Assembly: GCF_014700075.1 (NCBI RefSeq)
Contig: NZ_JACXBU010000001.1
Coordinates: 849,785 to 913,784 of the forward strand
Source: Pseudomonas sp. JM0905a
GTDB lineage: Bacteria; Pseudomonadota; Gammaproteobacteria; Pseudomonadales; Pseudomonadaceae
Length of the DNA: 64,000 nt
Direction: 5' to 3'
This document shows, one piece after another, positions 51,305-58,834 of the stretch. Made by a program: the position numbers and the translations under genes. Under the pieces are notes generated by a model. That model was given only the letters and a program-made list of their open reading frames with translations. It was not told the origin of the DNA and did not search any database. Position 1 is the stretch's first letter; the number at the start of each line of letters is the position of its first letter.

Positions 51305-52915
51305 TCAAGAGGGATGTTCGATTTCTGGAAGTATGCTGCGTAGAGCTGCGACAAGCCCAGGTGCTTTATTATTGAGAAGAACACGTGCAAGCCAACTTTC
51401 AAACGCGGTGCGATTGGTGTTTTTCAAGCGACTCGCAGCTTTGGCCAGCATTCCTTTGTTGTCAAACAAAGACAGAAGTACAGGAAGGTGACCTTCAGAT
51501 ATCGCTGCTTCAATAGCGCTACGGCGCTTTTCGGCAATATTCTTGATATCTAAGCTCTGGGTCTGCTGAAGGTAGGATTTTACGATATCATCGATTGATT
51601 CTTGGTTGCTGAGATCGGTTTTCTTTAAAGCGCGATCAATTCGTCTCATGCAATAAGTTCGTAAGACGCGCTCAATAAGTTCAGGCTGGCCCGCTAAGGT
51701 TAGGATGTCTTCCTTAAGCCCCTCGACACGTATTTTGATTTCTTCCGGTTCTAAATGCTCGGCGTTTGCTATTTCTCGGCTGATTTCAGGTAGCAAGAAC
51801 AAGTTCTCGATCTCCGATACCGGTAAAACTGCTATTCCCATTTCTTTAAAGGCGGCAATATCCGCAGCGTCGTAATCGTCAGCGTCAACAATACCCGCGC
51901 ACTGAACTCGAGTAAGTTCGGAATTGGCTCTCAGAGTTGCGACTGCATGAATAACTTCTTGGCATGATCCGCGTGGCACGATTGTCCATTGAGGATACGC
52001 GCATCGGTAAACAGCTTTATCAAGGCTCTTGGCATCACCTTCGACGAATAGAATGGGACGGCGACTGCCGAGAAGCAAGGTAGTTACTTCTTCCGTGAAG
52101 CCGGTGTCGTTAGGCACAGTATCGATGGTCCAGCAGGGTCCTTCTGAACTATAATCGAGAATCACAAATTTTTGACCGACACGCCCAGCAGCAAAGTCTA
52201 GATCATGAGTAATAAATATAAAGGCGCAGTCGGGGCGGGAACTTTCAAGATAATCCCATAGCTTGCTCATGATTGATCGGTGAACATGCAACTCAGGCTC
52301 GTCGATAATTAGTACAGAGTTTTCTGCAGCAACCAAAACTTGGCCGATCAAATAAAAAACTGCCCGCTCGCCGTCACTCATCTCAGCAGCGCTGTACTCA
52401 GCACCACCGGTTGAAGCTCGAACCTTGATATCATCGCCGCTGATTTCAAGTTTCCGGTGTGGTAACAACTGTTCCCAAATTTTCTGAAGCCTCTCAAATT
52501 TGGTAGCTTCAACTGTTTGGGTATTACCTGCTCGCGCGTTCTTATGGGTTTCGAGTGCGGTCCGAGACTGTTCGGCAAACAATGCTTGAAGTACGAAGTC
52601 GAAATCGTTCAAAAGCAGGCTGGCTTCCTTTGATTGCCAGCGATTACCTACACGATGCTGTATGAGCGCGCTTTCATCGGGATGACCGAACCGCAGGCCC
52701 ATTAACGCCTGCCTTTCACGAATCTTCGGGACGCCAGGGTTCAGCGTAAGTGCGCGATGTGCTGAAATACGGTGGGTTTGTTCTCCTCCGAGTGCTTCGA
52801 TAAAAATTGCGAGTCGAGTCTTGCCACTACCATTGGCCCCTACAAAGACAGCAGACGTCCCTTGCTCTAGATCAACTTCAAGATGGTTATTATTTGTTGG
52901 AATTGAGAGTTTCAT
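51305..52915 (-). CDS. AAA ATPase fused to DUF4435/TOPRIM-like domain (PARIS AriA-AriB-like)
   Basis: A 536-aa protein. ATPase half: Walker A GANGSGKT (26-33), ABC-like EMSDGERAV (178-186), Walker B VLIIDEPELH (201-210), ITHDLDF. C-terminal half: TOPRIM-like FVEGD (E292), GIVDADDYD (D344, D346) and VSEIENLFLLPEI (366-378), as in DUF4435. PARIS anti-phage systems pair such an ATPase (AriA) with a DUF4435 tRNase (AriB); here both halves are in one chain. Function by homology only. Weak ribosome site at ATG 52915. Confidence 0.75.
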   Translation of the reverse strand: MKLSIPTNNNHLEVDLEQGTSAVFVGANGSGKTRLAIFIEALGGEQTHRISAHRALTLNPGVPKIRERQALMGLRFGHPDESALIQHRVGNRWQSKEASLLLNDFDFVLQALFAEQSRTALETHKNARAGNTQTVEATKFERLQKIWEQLLPHRKLEISGDDIKVRASTGGAEYSAAEMSDGERAVFYLIGQVLVAAENSVLIIDEPELHVHRSIMSKLWDYLESSRPDCAFIFITHDLDFAAGRVGQKFVILDYSSEGPCWTIDTVPNDTGFTEEVTTLLLGSRRPILFVEGDAKSLDKAVYRCAYPQWTIVPRGSCQEVIHAVATLRANSELTRVQCAGIVDADDYDAADIAAFKEMGIAVLPVSEIENLFLLPEISREIANAEHLEPEEIKIRVEGLKEDILTLAGQPELIERVLRTYCMRRIDRALKKTDLSNQESIDDIVKSYLQQTQSLDIKNIAEKRRSAIEAAISEGHLPVLLSLFDNKGMLAKAASRLKNTNRTAFESWLARVLLNNKAPGLVAALRSILPEIEHPS

Positions 52916-53031
52916 AACTTTTACCGGATTGAATTAGTTGCTAGTTGTTAACGTGCCTGATTCTTGATGCTGCCTAAATCGAGACACGCACTCATCCGCT
53001 TTCTGCCATATTTTGTGGAGTTTCTTGAGTG

Positions 53032-56000
53032 TTATCTGTCAAGTTTAAGCCATCGCTCCTCAAGTCGTGCTAGTGAAGTGATGGCTGGGCCAGCTTTAGT
53101 ATCTAGTTTGAAGTCTTCAGGCCAATCGCCTGAGACGTTAATCTTGTCTCTTCCGAGTCTGTTTATATACGAATTTCTACCGTATGTTGTTCTAAGTAAA
53201 GATAAGTGGCTGACAATTTCATTTCTTGATATGTGTATGCCTAGCTTGATTTTCTTAAGGTGCTTTTTGTCGTTAAAATGGAGCCAGAAAATATTTAGTG
53301 TGCTGGCTGATATGAAAATAAAGAAAATTATCATTAGCCCTGCACCAAAATATGTCAGTGCTTTTTTTACAAGGTCAATCTGTGAAATGGCGAAGATGGC
53401 TGCTAATACGATAAATAGCGCTGAAATTATTATTGCGAATATTTTTGCAGCTTCAATTATGCTTTCTCGGCTTTTAAATACGCCTGCTACTATTTTGAGT
53501 ACCCCCGCAACAAAGAGCCAATCTATGGTCATTACTCCAGCTATTAATATAAGCCCCGCTTGGACCGCAGGAGGTGTCGTGGGCCATAGCCAGGTAAGGG
53601 GCGAAAAGTAGCTGGTTTCGGAGGACGAAATGAAATTAAGACCGAGAAGAGTTCCGATCCCTGTGGCAGTGGCTGTCACACTTAGAACCATCCTGATACC
53701 TGATAAGAAGTTATCGATACTAGTGCTGTTGTGTTTGATGATGTTTGAATCTGTGATTTTTTTTGTTAATAAGTTTTCTTTCTTTGTGTGTGCTTTGTTT
53801 TTTGGGTCAGAATTTGCGTTGTTGGTGGAGATTAAGATGAGCGAAGAGTAAGCGATTGCTGTTGCGAGCAATATAGGGGATGTGACTAAAATTATCGGTA
53901 GCGATGCGAAGAATGCTTTCATGTTTAAAAGTCGAATTTTAGAGACTCTGTAGACGCCTTTTAAAGACTCTGAAAGTGAAAGGCTAATACTTAGCGTTTT
54001 TCTGCTCTGCCAAAATTGCATGATGGGCATTGTTATTATGTATTTTGAAATGGCATCTTCTAGTTTTTGTTCAAGTTTTGGTAGGTGACGGCAGGCCCGA
54101 AATGCTGTTTCTTGGAGCCAGGAGTTATTTCCCTGGATTGCCATTCTTAAGATTGGCAAGGATTCTTCTTTTGATACAAGGCCAGTTCCTTCAAGGCATA
54201 TTTTTGCCAGTATTAGGCTGTCGCCGTCAGTGACGTGATCTCGAATAAATTCAGCAAGCGGGGCTTCAAATGCTGTGACGACAGACTGTCTGGTGCAGAA
54301 TGCGTCTATTAGGAAACGCAGGCAATGAATAGCTCTAAGTCTTGTGTCGATTTTTCCAAAGTTTTCTTGGATCTCACTCCAACATGTTTCAGCAAGTTTT
54401 AATGCGGTTTCCTCATCGCAAAGCTGAGCAAATAGTACGAGTGCATCCCTCCCGCGAGAGTCTGTTGGAATATGTTCTAATGGAGCATCGCTAGGATTTG
54501 AAAGTAGTCGAGTTGTAACTAAGTACTCGAGGAACCGGCGGTGGACAAAAGCAAATGATTTGTTTTCTCCGTGAGTAATTCTGGCGATTTTAGCAAAGCT
54601 AAGTATCTCAACTACCGACTGTGCTTTTTCTGATTCGAATCTCTCATTTATGACTCGTATTGGGGCTTCTATGCCATACTCTGTGGAGTTGAATACGAAC
54701 CATGCGATGTCTGTTGCAATCTTTAGTACTTCATCAATATTCAGGTCTCGTGCAGTTATCTTATCTGAGCAGCTTTCTAGGCGGTCTCTTAGGTAGCTCT
54801 CATAAATTTGAGCTTGTGTCTGCGGTAGGCAGCGCTCTTTCTCAACCCAGATTCCTAGAAGGGTCATGAGTAGGGGGTTGCGAGCGATGGGTATTAGATC
54901 TAGTCGATCTCTAAATAGCTTAAGTCTTAATTCTTCTGAGAAGCCGGGGAATCGATCAAGAGCTTCTAGAATGCTGGATTCAGTAAGTGGACGAATTTCG
55001 AGTGATTTTTGAGCTGTGAAAGAATGTGTCGGCTTGCGAAAAACACGGGACGCTAACAGTCCGCGAGAGTTGTGATTGCTGCAAATGAATCTTGAAATAA
55101 CATCGGACAGATGATTTATTATGTCGGAGTTCTCGTCCGCATCTAAAAGGTCCGGTATTTCATCGAAGGAGTCAAATATAAAGAATAGCCGTCCATGTTG
55201 CCATAAATCCCTGAAATATGTGTTTAGAAAGTTTGCTGTAAATATGTCTCCTCGGTCCTTTAAGCTCTCGATGACGAAGCTTTCGAGGTCGCTAATCGTT
55301 GGTTGATATTGATGTTCTGTAGATTTATTCCCGGCTTCTGATTTGTAAAGCCATTCCCTAAGATTGATGTAGATTGGAATCCTTCCGGTGCCTTTTACTT
55401 CTCGAAGCATGTCATTTGCCAGCTTGCGGAGTGCAACACTTTTTCCGGCCCCGGGTGCGCCGAGAACTAAGAAGGCCTGAGATGATCTGTCCGAGCGAAT
55501 TGCTTCCTGTAGGTTGGTGACTTTCTTTGATTGAATTAGTCCATGGTCTGATAGTATCTCTACTTCTGCTTGAAGTTCAGTGTAATAATCTGGGCTCCAG
55601 TTTGTATCCTGATCCGTTGTCAGTAGGTGGCGCTCAAGGGTGTTGCAGAATGATTTTAGTTTTCGTTCAAAGTTTGGTTCTGGGAAGTCTTTATTTATCG
55701 GACTAGGGTGGTCGCTGGCAATGCTGCTGTCTCTCATAAAATAGTTAACAGCAATAATTATCGCTCCCGCAAACACTAAAAGTGCTATGGATGGAGCGCC
55801 GCTAATGTCCACTCCTTTGATCCAAGGGAAGTTTTCTGCAATGTAAGGCTGCTTGTTAGCTAGGTCAAAGACTGAGTTTACTAATCCTGACCAGGCTCCC
55901 CATGAAGATGCGAGTCCCGCCGTAACTAGAATACTTAAAGTTCTTATTTTGTTCTTGCCGTAGCCGGCAGGCATAACTAGTGGGCGAAGTATGAAAACTA

Positions 56001-56127
56001 GTGCGCATATTGCGACAGCCGCCAATGTTGCCATTGCGCCTGAGAGTAGTGAGGCTGCAATTATCGATGCAACTGTAATTATTATTATGGCGAGAACAAG
56101 TCTTTGGTTTGAGGAGAAGTTATTCAT
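53032..56127 (-). CDS. Membrane-anchored NACHT (STAND) NTPase, putative anti-phage protein
   Basis: A 1031-aa protein. N-terminal hydrophobic segments (about 10-50, 62-84, 112-130), cytoplasmic NACHT domain with Walker A GAPGAGKS (223-230) and Walker B FFIFDSFDE (315-323), then FAFVHRRFLEYLV, typical of NACHT C termini. A helical repeat region follows, then about five C-terminal membrane helices (about 760-970) and a basic tail. Bacterial NACHT proteins are known anti-phage sensors; membrane segments at both ends are unusual. AT-rich codon use marks recent transfer. Confidence 0.75.
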   Translation of the reverse strand: MNNFSSNQRLVLAIIIITVASIIAASLLSGAMATLAAVAICALVFILRPLVMPAGYGKNKIRTLSILVTAGLASSWGAWSGLVNSVFDLANKQPYIAENFPWIKGVDISGAPSIALLVFAGAIIIAVNYFMRDSSIASDHPSPINKDFPEPNFERKLKSFCNTLERHLLTTDQDTNWSPDYYTELQAEVEILSDHGLIQSKKVTNLQEAIRSDRSSQAFLVLGAPGAGKSVALRKLANDMLREVKGTGRIPIYINLREWLYKSEAGNKSTEHQYQPTISDLESFVIESLKDRGDIFTANFLNTYFRDLWQHGRLFFIFDSFDEIPDLLDADENSDIINHLSDVISRFICSNHNSRGLLASRVFRKPTHSFTAQKSLEIRPLTESSILEALDRFPGFSEELRLKLFRDRLDLIPIARNPLLMTLLGIWVEKERCLPQTQAQIYESYLRDRLESCSDKITARDLNIDEVLKIATDIAWFVFNSTEYGIEAPIRVINERFESEKAQSVVEILSFAKIARITHGENKSFAFVHRRFLEYLVTTRLLSNPSDAPLEHIPTDSRGRDALVLFAQLCDEETALKLAETCWSEIQENFGKIDTRLRAIHCLRFLIDAFCTRQSVVTAFEAPLAEFIRDHVTDGDSLILAKICLEGTGLVSKEESLPILRMAIQGNNSWLQETAFRACRHLPKLEQKLEDAISKYIITMPIMQFWQSRKTLSISLSLSESLKGVYRVSKIRLLNMKAFFASLPIILVTSPILLATAIAYSSLILISTNNANSDPKNKAHTKKENLLTKKITDSNIIKHNSTSIDNFLSGIRMVLSVTATATGIGTLLGLNFISSSETSYFSPLTWLWPTTPPAVQAGLILIAGVMTIDWLFVAGVLKIVAGVFKSRESIIEAAKIFAIIISALFIVLAAIFAISQIDLVKKALTYFGAGLMIIFFIFISASTLNIFWLHFNDKKHLKKIKLGIHISRNEIVSHLSLLRTTYGRNSYINRLGRDKINVSGDWPEDFKLDTKAGPAITSLARLEERWLKLDR

Positions 56128-56372
56128 AAGGCTCCACTGTTGCTGTGGTTGACTCGTATTTTTCTAATGGTTTTACAATGGCAGTGTGGTTATGCGTAAA
56201 TTTTTAATTTTGGGTTCCAATCTTCGTCTGCATCAGATAGGCAATCTTCGAGTTTTCTAGTTCTTACTGTTCTCTTCTCGAATTGACTCGGAATCTTCTG
56301 AAGCGCAGCTTGCGGTAATGATCTATCCGAATCTTTGTTTTGTCCTTTCCTCCGAGGCACTAGGAGGAAACT

Positions 56373-56606
56373 GTGTATATCCACAAAGGCGACTGCCGGG
56401 AGAACGACGTTATGACCCTGAGCCTTCTTGATGGCGTCAGTTGGCGCGAGCTGCTGGAACTGCTCGTGACAGAAGGTGTGGAGATTCGAGTCGGTGCGAT
56501 CGAGGGGGACACGGTGCAACTCACCATCCGCGCGCCGAAGCGGATGATGATTGTGGAAGAGCTGACTTCCGCTGAATGGCCGGATAAGACGTCGATCCAT
56601 GACTGA
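56373..56606 (+). CDS. CsrA-like small phage/island protein
   Basis: A 77-aa protein. GTG 56373 has AGGAGG 5 nt upstream. The C-terminal half VEIRVGAIEGDTVQLTIRAP-KRM resembles the CsrA RNA-binding fold, but the usual MLILTRR start is replaced by MYIHKGDCRENDVMTLSLLD. Could be a diverged CsrA-type post-transcriptional regulator. The 56128-56372 gap holds the NACHT promoter region and no gene. Confidence 0.45.
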   Translation: MYIHKGDCRENDVMTLSLLDGVSWRELLELLVTEGVEIRVGAIEGDTVQLTIRAPKRMMIVEELTSAEWPDKTSIHD

Positions 56607-56684
56607 CTACTGACCTCCTTGTCCCCAATGCCGCCTAGCGGCTCCTCCTGGTGAACCAGCGCTTAGCTACTGCTGTGGTGATCG

Positions 56685-56954
56685 CTATCCCGCGTTGGGA
56701 GTGGGCAAGTTTGAATGGGCTTCGTCGTAGGCAGGGCTCGTCTGGCCTATCTCCGGTGCTACTTCTCCGCTGATCAGCCACAGACGGTAGCGGGGGTACA
56801 GCATCTGCAGCACCTCCAGTTCTTCTGTACTCATGCGGACGCTTTTAAACCTGACGCTATGCCAGCGCTGAAAGCCGATCTCGCTTTCCTTTACCAGCCG
56901 GTCCATTCCCGCCATAGAAATAAGAGTTCTAGCTCTTGCCTGTATTGATTCCAT
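56685..56954 (-). CDS. Small phage-type DNA-binding regulator
   Basis: An 89-aa protein: SEIGFQRWHSVRFKSVRMST then EELEVLQMLYPRYRLWLISG and EVAPEIGQTSPAYDEA. Matches a family of short phage helix-turn-helix regulators (pattern: RW...R-K..R, YP.YR.WL.TGE, GQTSP). Divergent from the integrase remnant across two palindromic operators, so a lysogeny-type repressor is likely. Confidence 0.65.
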   Translation of the reverse strand: MESIQARARTLISMAGMDRLVKESEIGFQRWHSVRFKSVRMSTEELEVLQMLYPRYRLWLISGEVAPEIGQTSPAYDEAHSNLPTPNAG

Positions 56955-56974
56955 AGCGGTCTAAGAATCCAGTT

Positions 56975-57032
56975 AGTGAAATAGTTTCACTGGAATTATT
57001 TATGATATGGTTTCAGTGAAATTATTTCACTG
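56975..57032. promoter_or_regulatory. Paired palindromic operators in phage control region
   Basis: AGTGAAA-TAG-TTTCACT (56975-56991) and CAGTGAAAT-T-ATTTCACTG (57014-57032), both perfect dyads, centres 40 bp apart (about four helical turns). TATGAT (57001-57006) between them is a possible -10. Divergent control of the regulator and integrase genes is implied. Confidence 0.8.
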
Positions 57033-57126
57033 GGTCTTTTTGACCTTGAATGCGCCAAATAGTGACGGAACGACCATGGAACTGGAAGAGCTTGACCCTC
57101 GCGCGCTGATCGGCCCGCAATAGGAC

Positions 57127-57921
57127 GTGGAAACCATCGAGAGCTGGGCCGAACGCAATGGCGTCGCATACGGCGTTGTCCGGGCCATGGGTGACCCAAT
57201 AGCGCGATCTGTCGAAGGCGCCCACGTGGCGTCAATCCGTGCCAAGTGGATGGCGAAGGGGGTGACGGGCAAGACGGCGAACAACCGACTCGGTTACCTC
57301 AAGGCGGTATACAACGAGCTGCACAAGCTGGATGTGATCGATTACCCGTGCCCGTTCAGCCGTATCCAGCCCGTCCGCTTGCAGGAAAGGCCACTGGCCT
57401 ACCTGACCAAACCGCAGATTGCCGAGTTGCTGGAAGCGCTACGCACTCGGGATACGGCGCCACATACCTACATGGTCGCGGTGATCTGTTTATCGACGGG
57501 GGCGAGATGGGGAGAGGCACAGGCATTGACCCCCGAACGGATCGGCTCAGGCGTCATAACCTTCGCTAACACCAAGTCGAAGCGTGTGAGGGCGGTTCCG
57601 GTGGCTCCGTCCCTGGTGGAGTCGATACAAAAGCACTGGCGCGAACATGGCCCGTTCAGCAACTGCATCGGCGTGTTCCGCAAGGTGCTTCTCGAAACCT
57701 CGATCAACCCGCCCAAGGGCCAGTCGAGCCACATCCTGCGTCACACCTTCGCTGCCCACTTCATCATGGGTGGCGGGCACATCGTGACGTTGAAGGAGAT
57801 CCTGGGGCATGCCTCGCTGAGCATGACGATGCGCTACGCACACCTGGCTCCCGAGCATTTGCATGATGCGATCAGGCTTGGGCCGATGGCCGATTTCACT
57901 CTACCGCCTTCTAACCCATAA
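57127..57921 (+). CDS. N-terminally shortened P2-type tyrosine integrase
   Basis: A 264-aa frame from GTG 57127. Catalytic residues present: R127 (GARWGEA), K near 150, H202xxR205 (HILRHTF), H228, Y237 (MRYAHL). P2-type integrases are about 330-370 aa; the arm-binding N terminus is missing. In the same frame, ATG 57076 starts MELEELDPRALIGPQ then hits TAG at 57121, and the following SWAERNG-VAYGVVRAMGDP looks deleted internally. Probably decayed, possibly still a catalytic core. Next to tRNA-Gly, as expected. Confidence 0.75.
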   Translation: METIESWAERNGVAYGVVRAMGDPIARSVEGAHVASIRAKWMAKGVTGKTANNRLGYLKAVYNELHKLDVIDYPCPFSRIQPVRLQERPLAYLTKPQIAELLEALRTRDTAPHTYMVAVICLSTGARWGEAQALTPERIGSGVITFANTKSKRVRAVPVAPSLVESIQKHWREHGPFSNCIGVFRKVLLETSINPPKGQSSHILRHTFAAHFIMGGGHIVTLKEILGHASLSMTMRYAHLAPEHLHDAIRLGPMADFTLPPSNP

Positions 57922-57964
57922 CCGAGCCAATTGAAGGAGATACGCCACTGGCGTACTATCGGCC

Positions 57965-58279
57965 ATGATCTTTATCGAGACTCCGATCTTCACCAAGCGT
58001 CTGCGTGAGTTGCTCAGCGACGACAGTTATGCGGCGTTTCAGCGCCAGTTGGCCGAGCGGCCGGATATGGGCGACGTGATCGAAGGCACCGGAGGTATTC
58101 GCAAAGTGCGTGTCGCCTCGGGTGGACACGGTAAGCGGGGCGGGTCCAGGGTCATCTACTACCACTTCACTTCGGCTTCGCAGATTGCACTGCTGCTGAT
58201 CTACCCGAAGAACGAGAAGGATGATCTGTCGGCCGATGAGCGAAAGGTGCTCAAGCAAATCATTGAGCGGTGGAGGTAA
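57965..58279 (+). CDS. RelE/HigB-type toxin
   Basis: A 104-aa toxin of the RelE/ParE superfamily: GGIRKVRVASGGHGKRGGSR, VIYYHFTSASQIALLLIYPK, KDDLSADERKVLKQII. HigB-2-type arrangement, toxin gene first. Likely a ribosome-dependent mRNase. 5 bp before its antitoxin. Stabilises the island or acts in defence. Confidence 0.82.
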   Translation: MIFIETPIFTKRLRELLSDDSYAAFQRQLAERPDMGDVIEGTGGIRKVRVASGGHGKRGGSRVIYYHFTSASQIALLLIYPKNEKDDLSADERKVLKQIIERWR

Positions 58280-58284
58280 TCGCC

Positions 58285-58572
58285 ATGAGCAAATTCTTTG
58301 AAGACCTTCTGGAAAGCGTCCAGCAGATGGACGAAATCCACCGTGGCGAACGCAAGCCCTCGCGGGAATTCACCGTGGACGCGCTGCAGGTGAAGGAAAT
58401 CCGCAAGGCCACCGGCCTGACCCAGGCAAAGTTTGCCGCCATGATCGATGTGCAGCTCGGCACGTTGCGCAATTGGGAACAAGGTCGGCGCGAACCCACT
58501 GGCCCGGCCAAGGCGTTGCTGCGGGCCATTCACAACGACCCCAAGCACGTTATCCAGGCACTGTCTCACTGA
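58285..58572 (+). CDS. HTH antitoxin (HigA/NadS-like)
   Basis: A 95-aa Xre-family protein. N-terminal part is the toxin-binding segment (FFEDLLESVQQMDEIHRGER); HTH at about 45-75 (IRKATGLTQAKFAAMIDVQL, LRNWEQGRREPTGPA). ATG 58285 follows GGTGGAGG; a GTG at 58270 is in frame. Expected to neutralise the toxin and autoregulate. 94 bp from attR. Confidence 0.82.
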   Translation: MSKFFEDLLESVQQMDEIHRGERKPSREFTVDALQVKEIRKATGLTQAKFAAMIDVQLGTLRNWEQGRREPTGPAKALLRAIHNDPKHVIQALSH

Positions 58573-58587
58573 GCCTGTAGGCGGGTC

Positions 58588-58608
58588 GATTTCGACACTT
58601 CTTCGACA
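58588..58608 (+). repeat. Candidate integrase arm site, right copy
   Basis: GATTTCGACACTT-C-TTCGACA; partner of the copy at 49718-49738, same orientation, differing at one base. Confidence 0.5.
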
Positions 58609-58628
58609 CCACCAAACCCCAGAAACGA

Positions 58629-58652
58629 AAAAACCCCATAAATCAGGGGCTT
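58629..58652 (-). terminator. Island-borne terminator for tRNA-Gly
   Basis: On the minus strand CCCC, loop TGATTTA(T), GGGG is followed by TTTTTT just beyond the tRNA 3' end. It lies inside the island and replaces the ancestral terminator left beyond attL. Confidence 0.5.
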
Positions 58653-58665
58653 AGTCAGGGAATTT

Positions 58666-58691
58666 TGGAGCGGGCGAAGGGAATCGAACCC
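58666..58691. other. attR, 26-bp core within tRNA-Gly
   Basis: Identical to attL 49591-49616; forms the T-arm and 3' acceptor end of the intact tRNA. Confidence 0.92.
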
Positions 58692-58739
58692 TCGTCATGA
58701 GCTTGGGAAGCTCAGGTAATGCCATTATACGACGCCCGC
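58666..58739 (-). tRNA. tRNA-Gly (anticodon CCC)
   Basis: Acceptor stem GCGGGCG/CGCCCGC, anticodon stem GAGC/GCTC with loop TTCCCAA (anticodon CCC), T-arm GAGGGTTCGATTCCCTT, discriminator T and encoded CCA. Intact because the island restores the 3' end. Confidence 0.96.
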
Positions 58740-58834
58740 GAAGGGTGCCATTTTTACCAGAAGCGATCGGCTAGGTGAAGCCCGAGGCAGTCCAAGTTAC
58801 TGAAATACTTGCACCTGCCCGGGCGGCCATGCGT

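Larger units (their letters stand above)
49591..58691. mobile_element. 9.1-kb genomic island integrated at tRNA-Gly(CCC)
   Basis: Bounded by a 26-bp perfect direct repeat, the 3' end of tRNA-Gly. Contains a P2-type integrase, phage regulator, toxin-antitoxin pair, and a four-gene minus-strand cargo (NACHT ATPase, AAA-DUF4435, SRA/nuclease-like, membrane protein). Much of the cargo, especially 53-56 kb, is AT-rich against the GC-rich chromosome. No phage structural genes, so a satellite or degenerate prophage remnant. Confidence 0.9.

Noticed and set aside
50272..51402. 376-aa version of the nuclease-like gene
   Set aside because: The extra 69 residues overlap the upstream ATPase gene and lack similarity; ATG 51195 has AGGAAGG.
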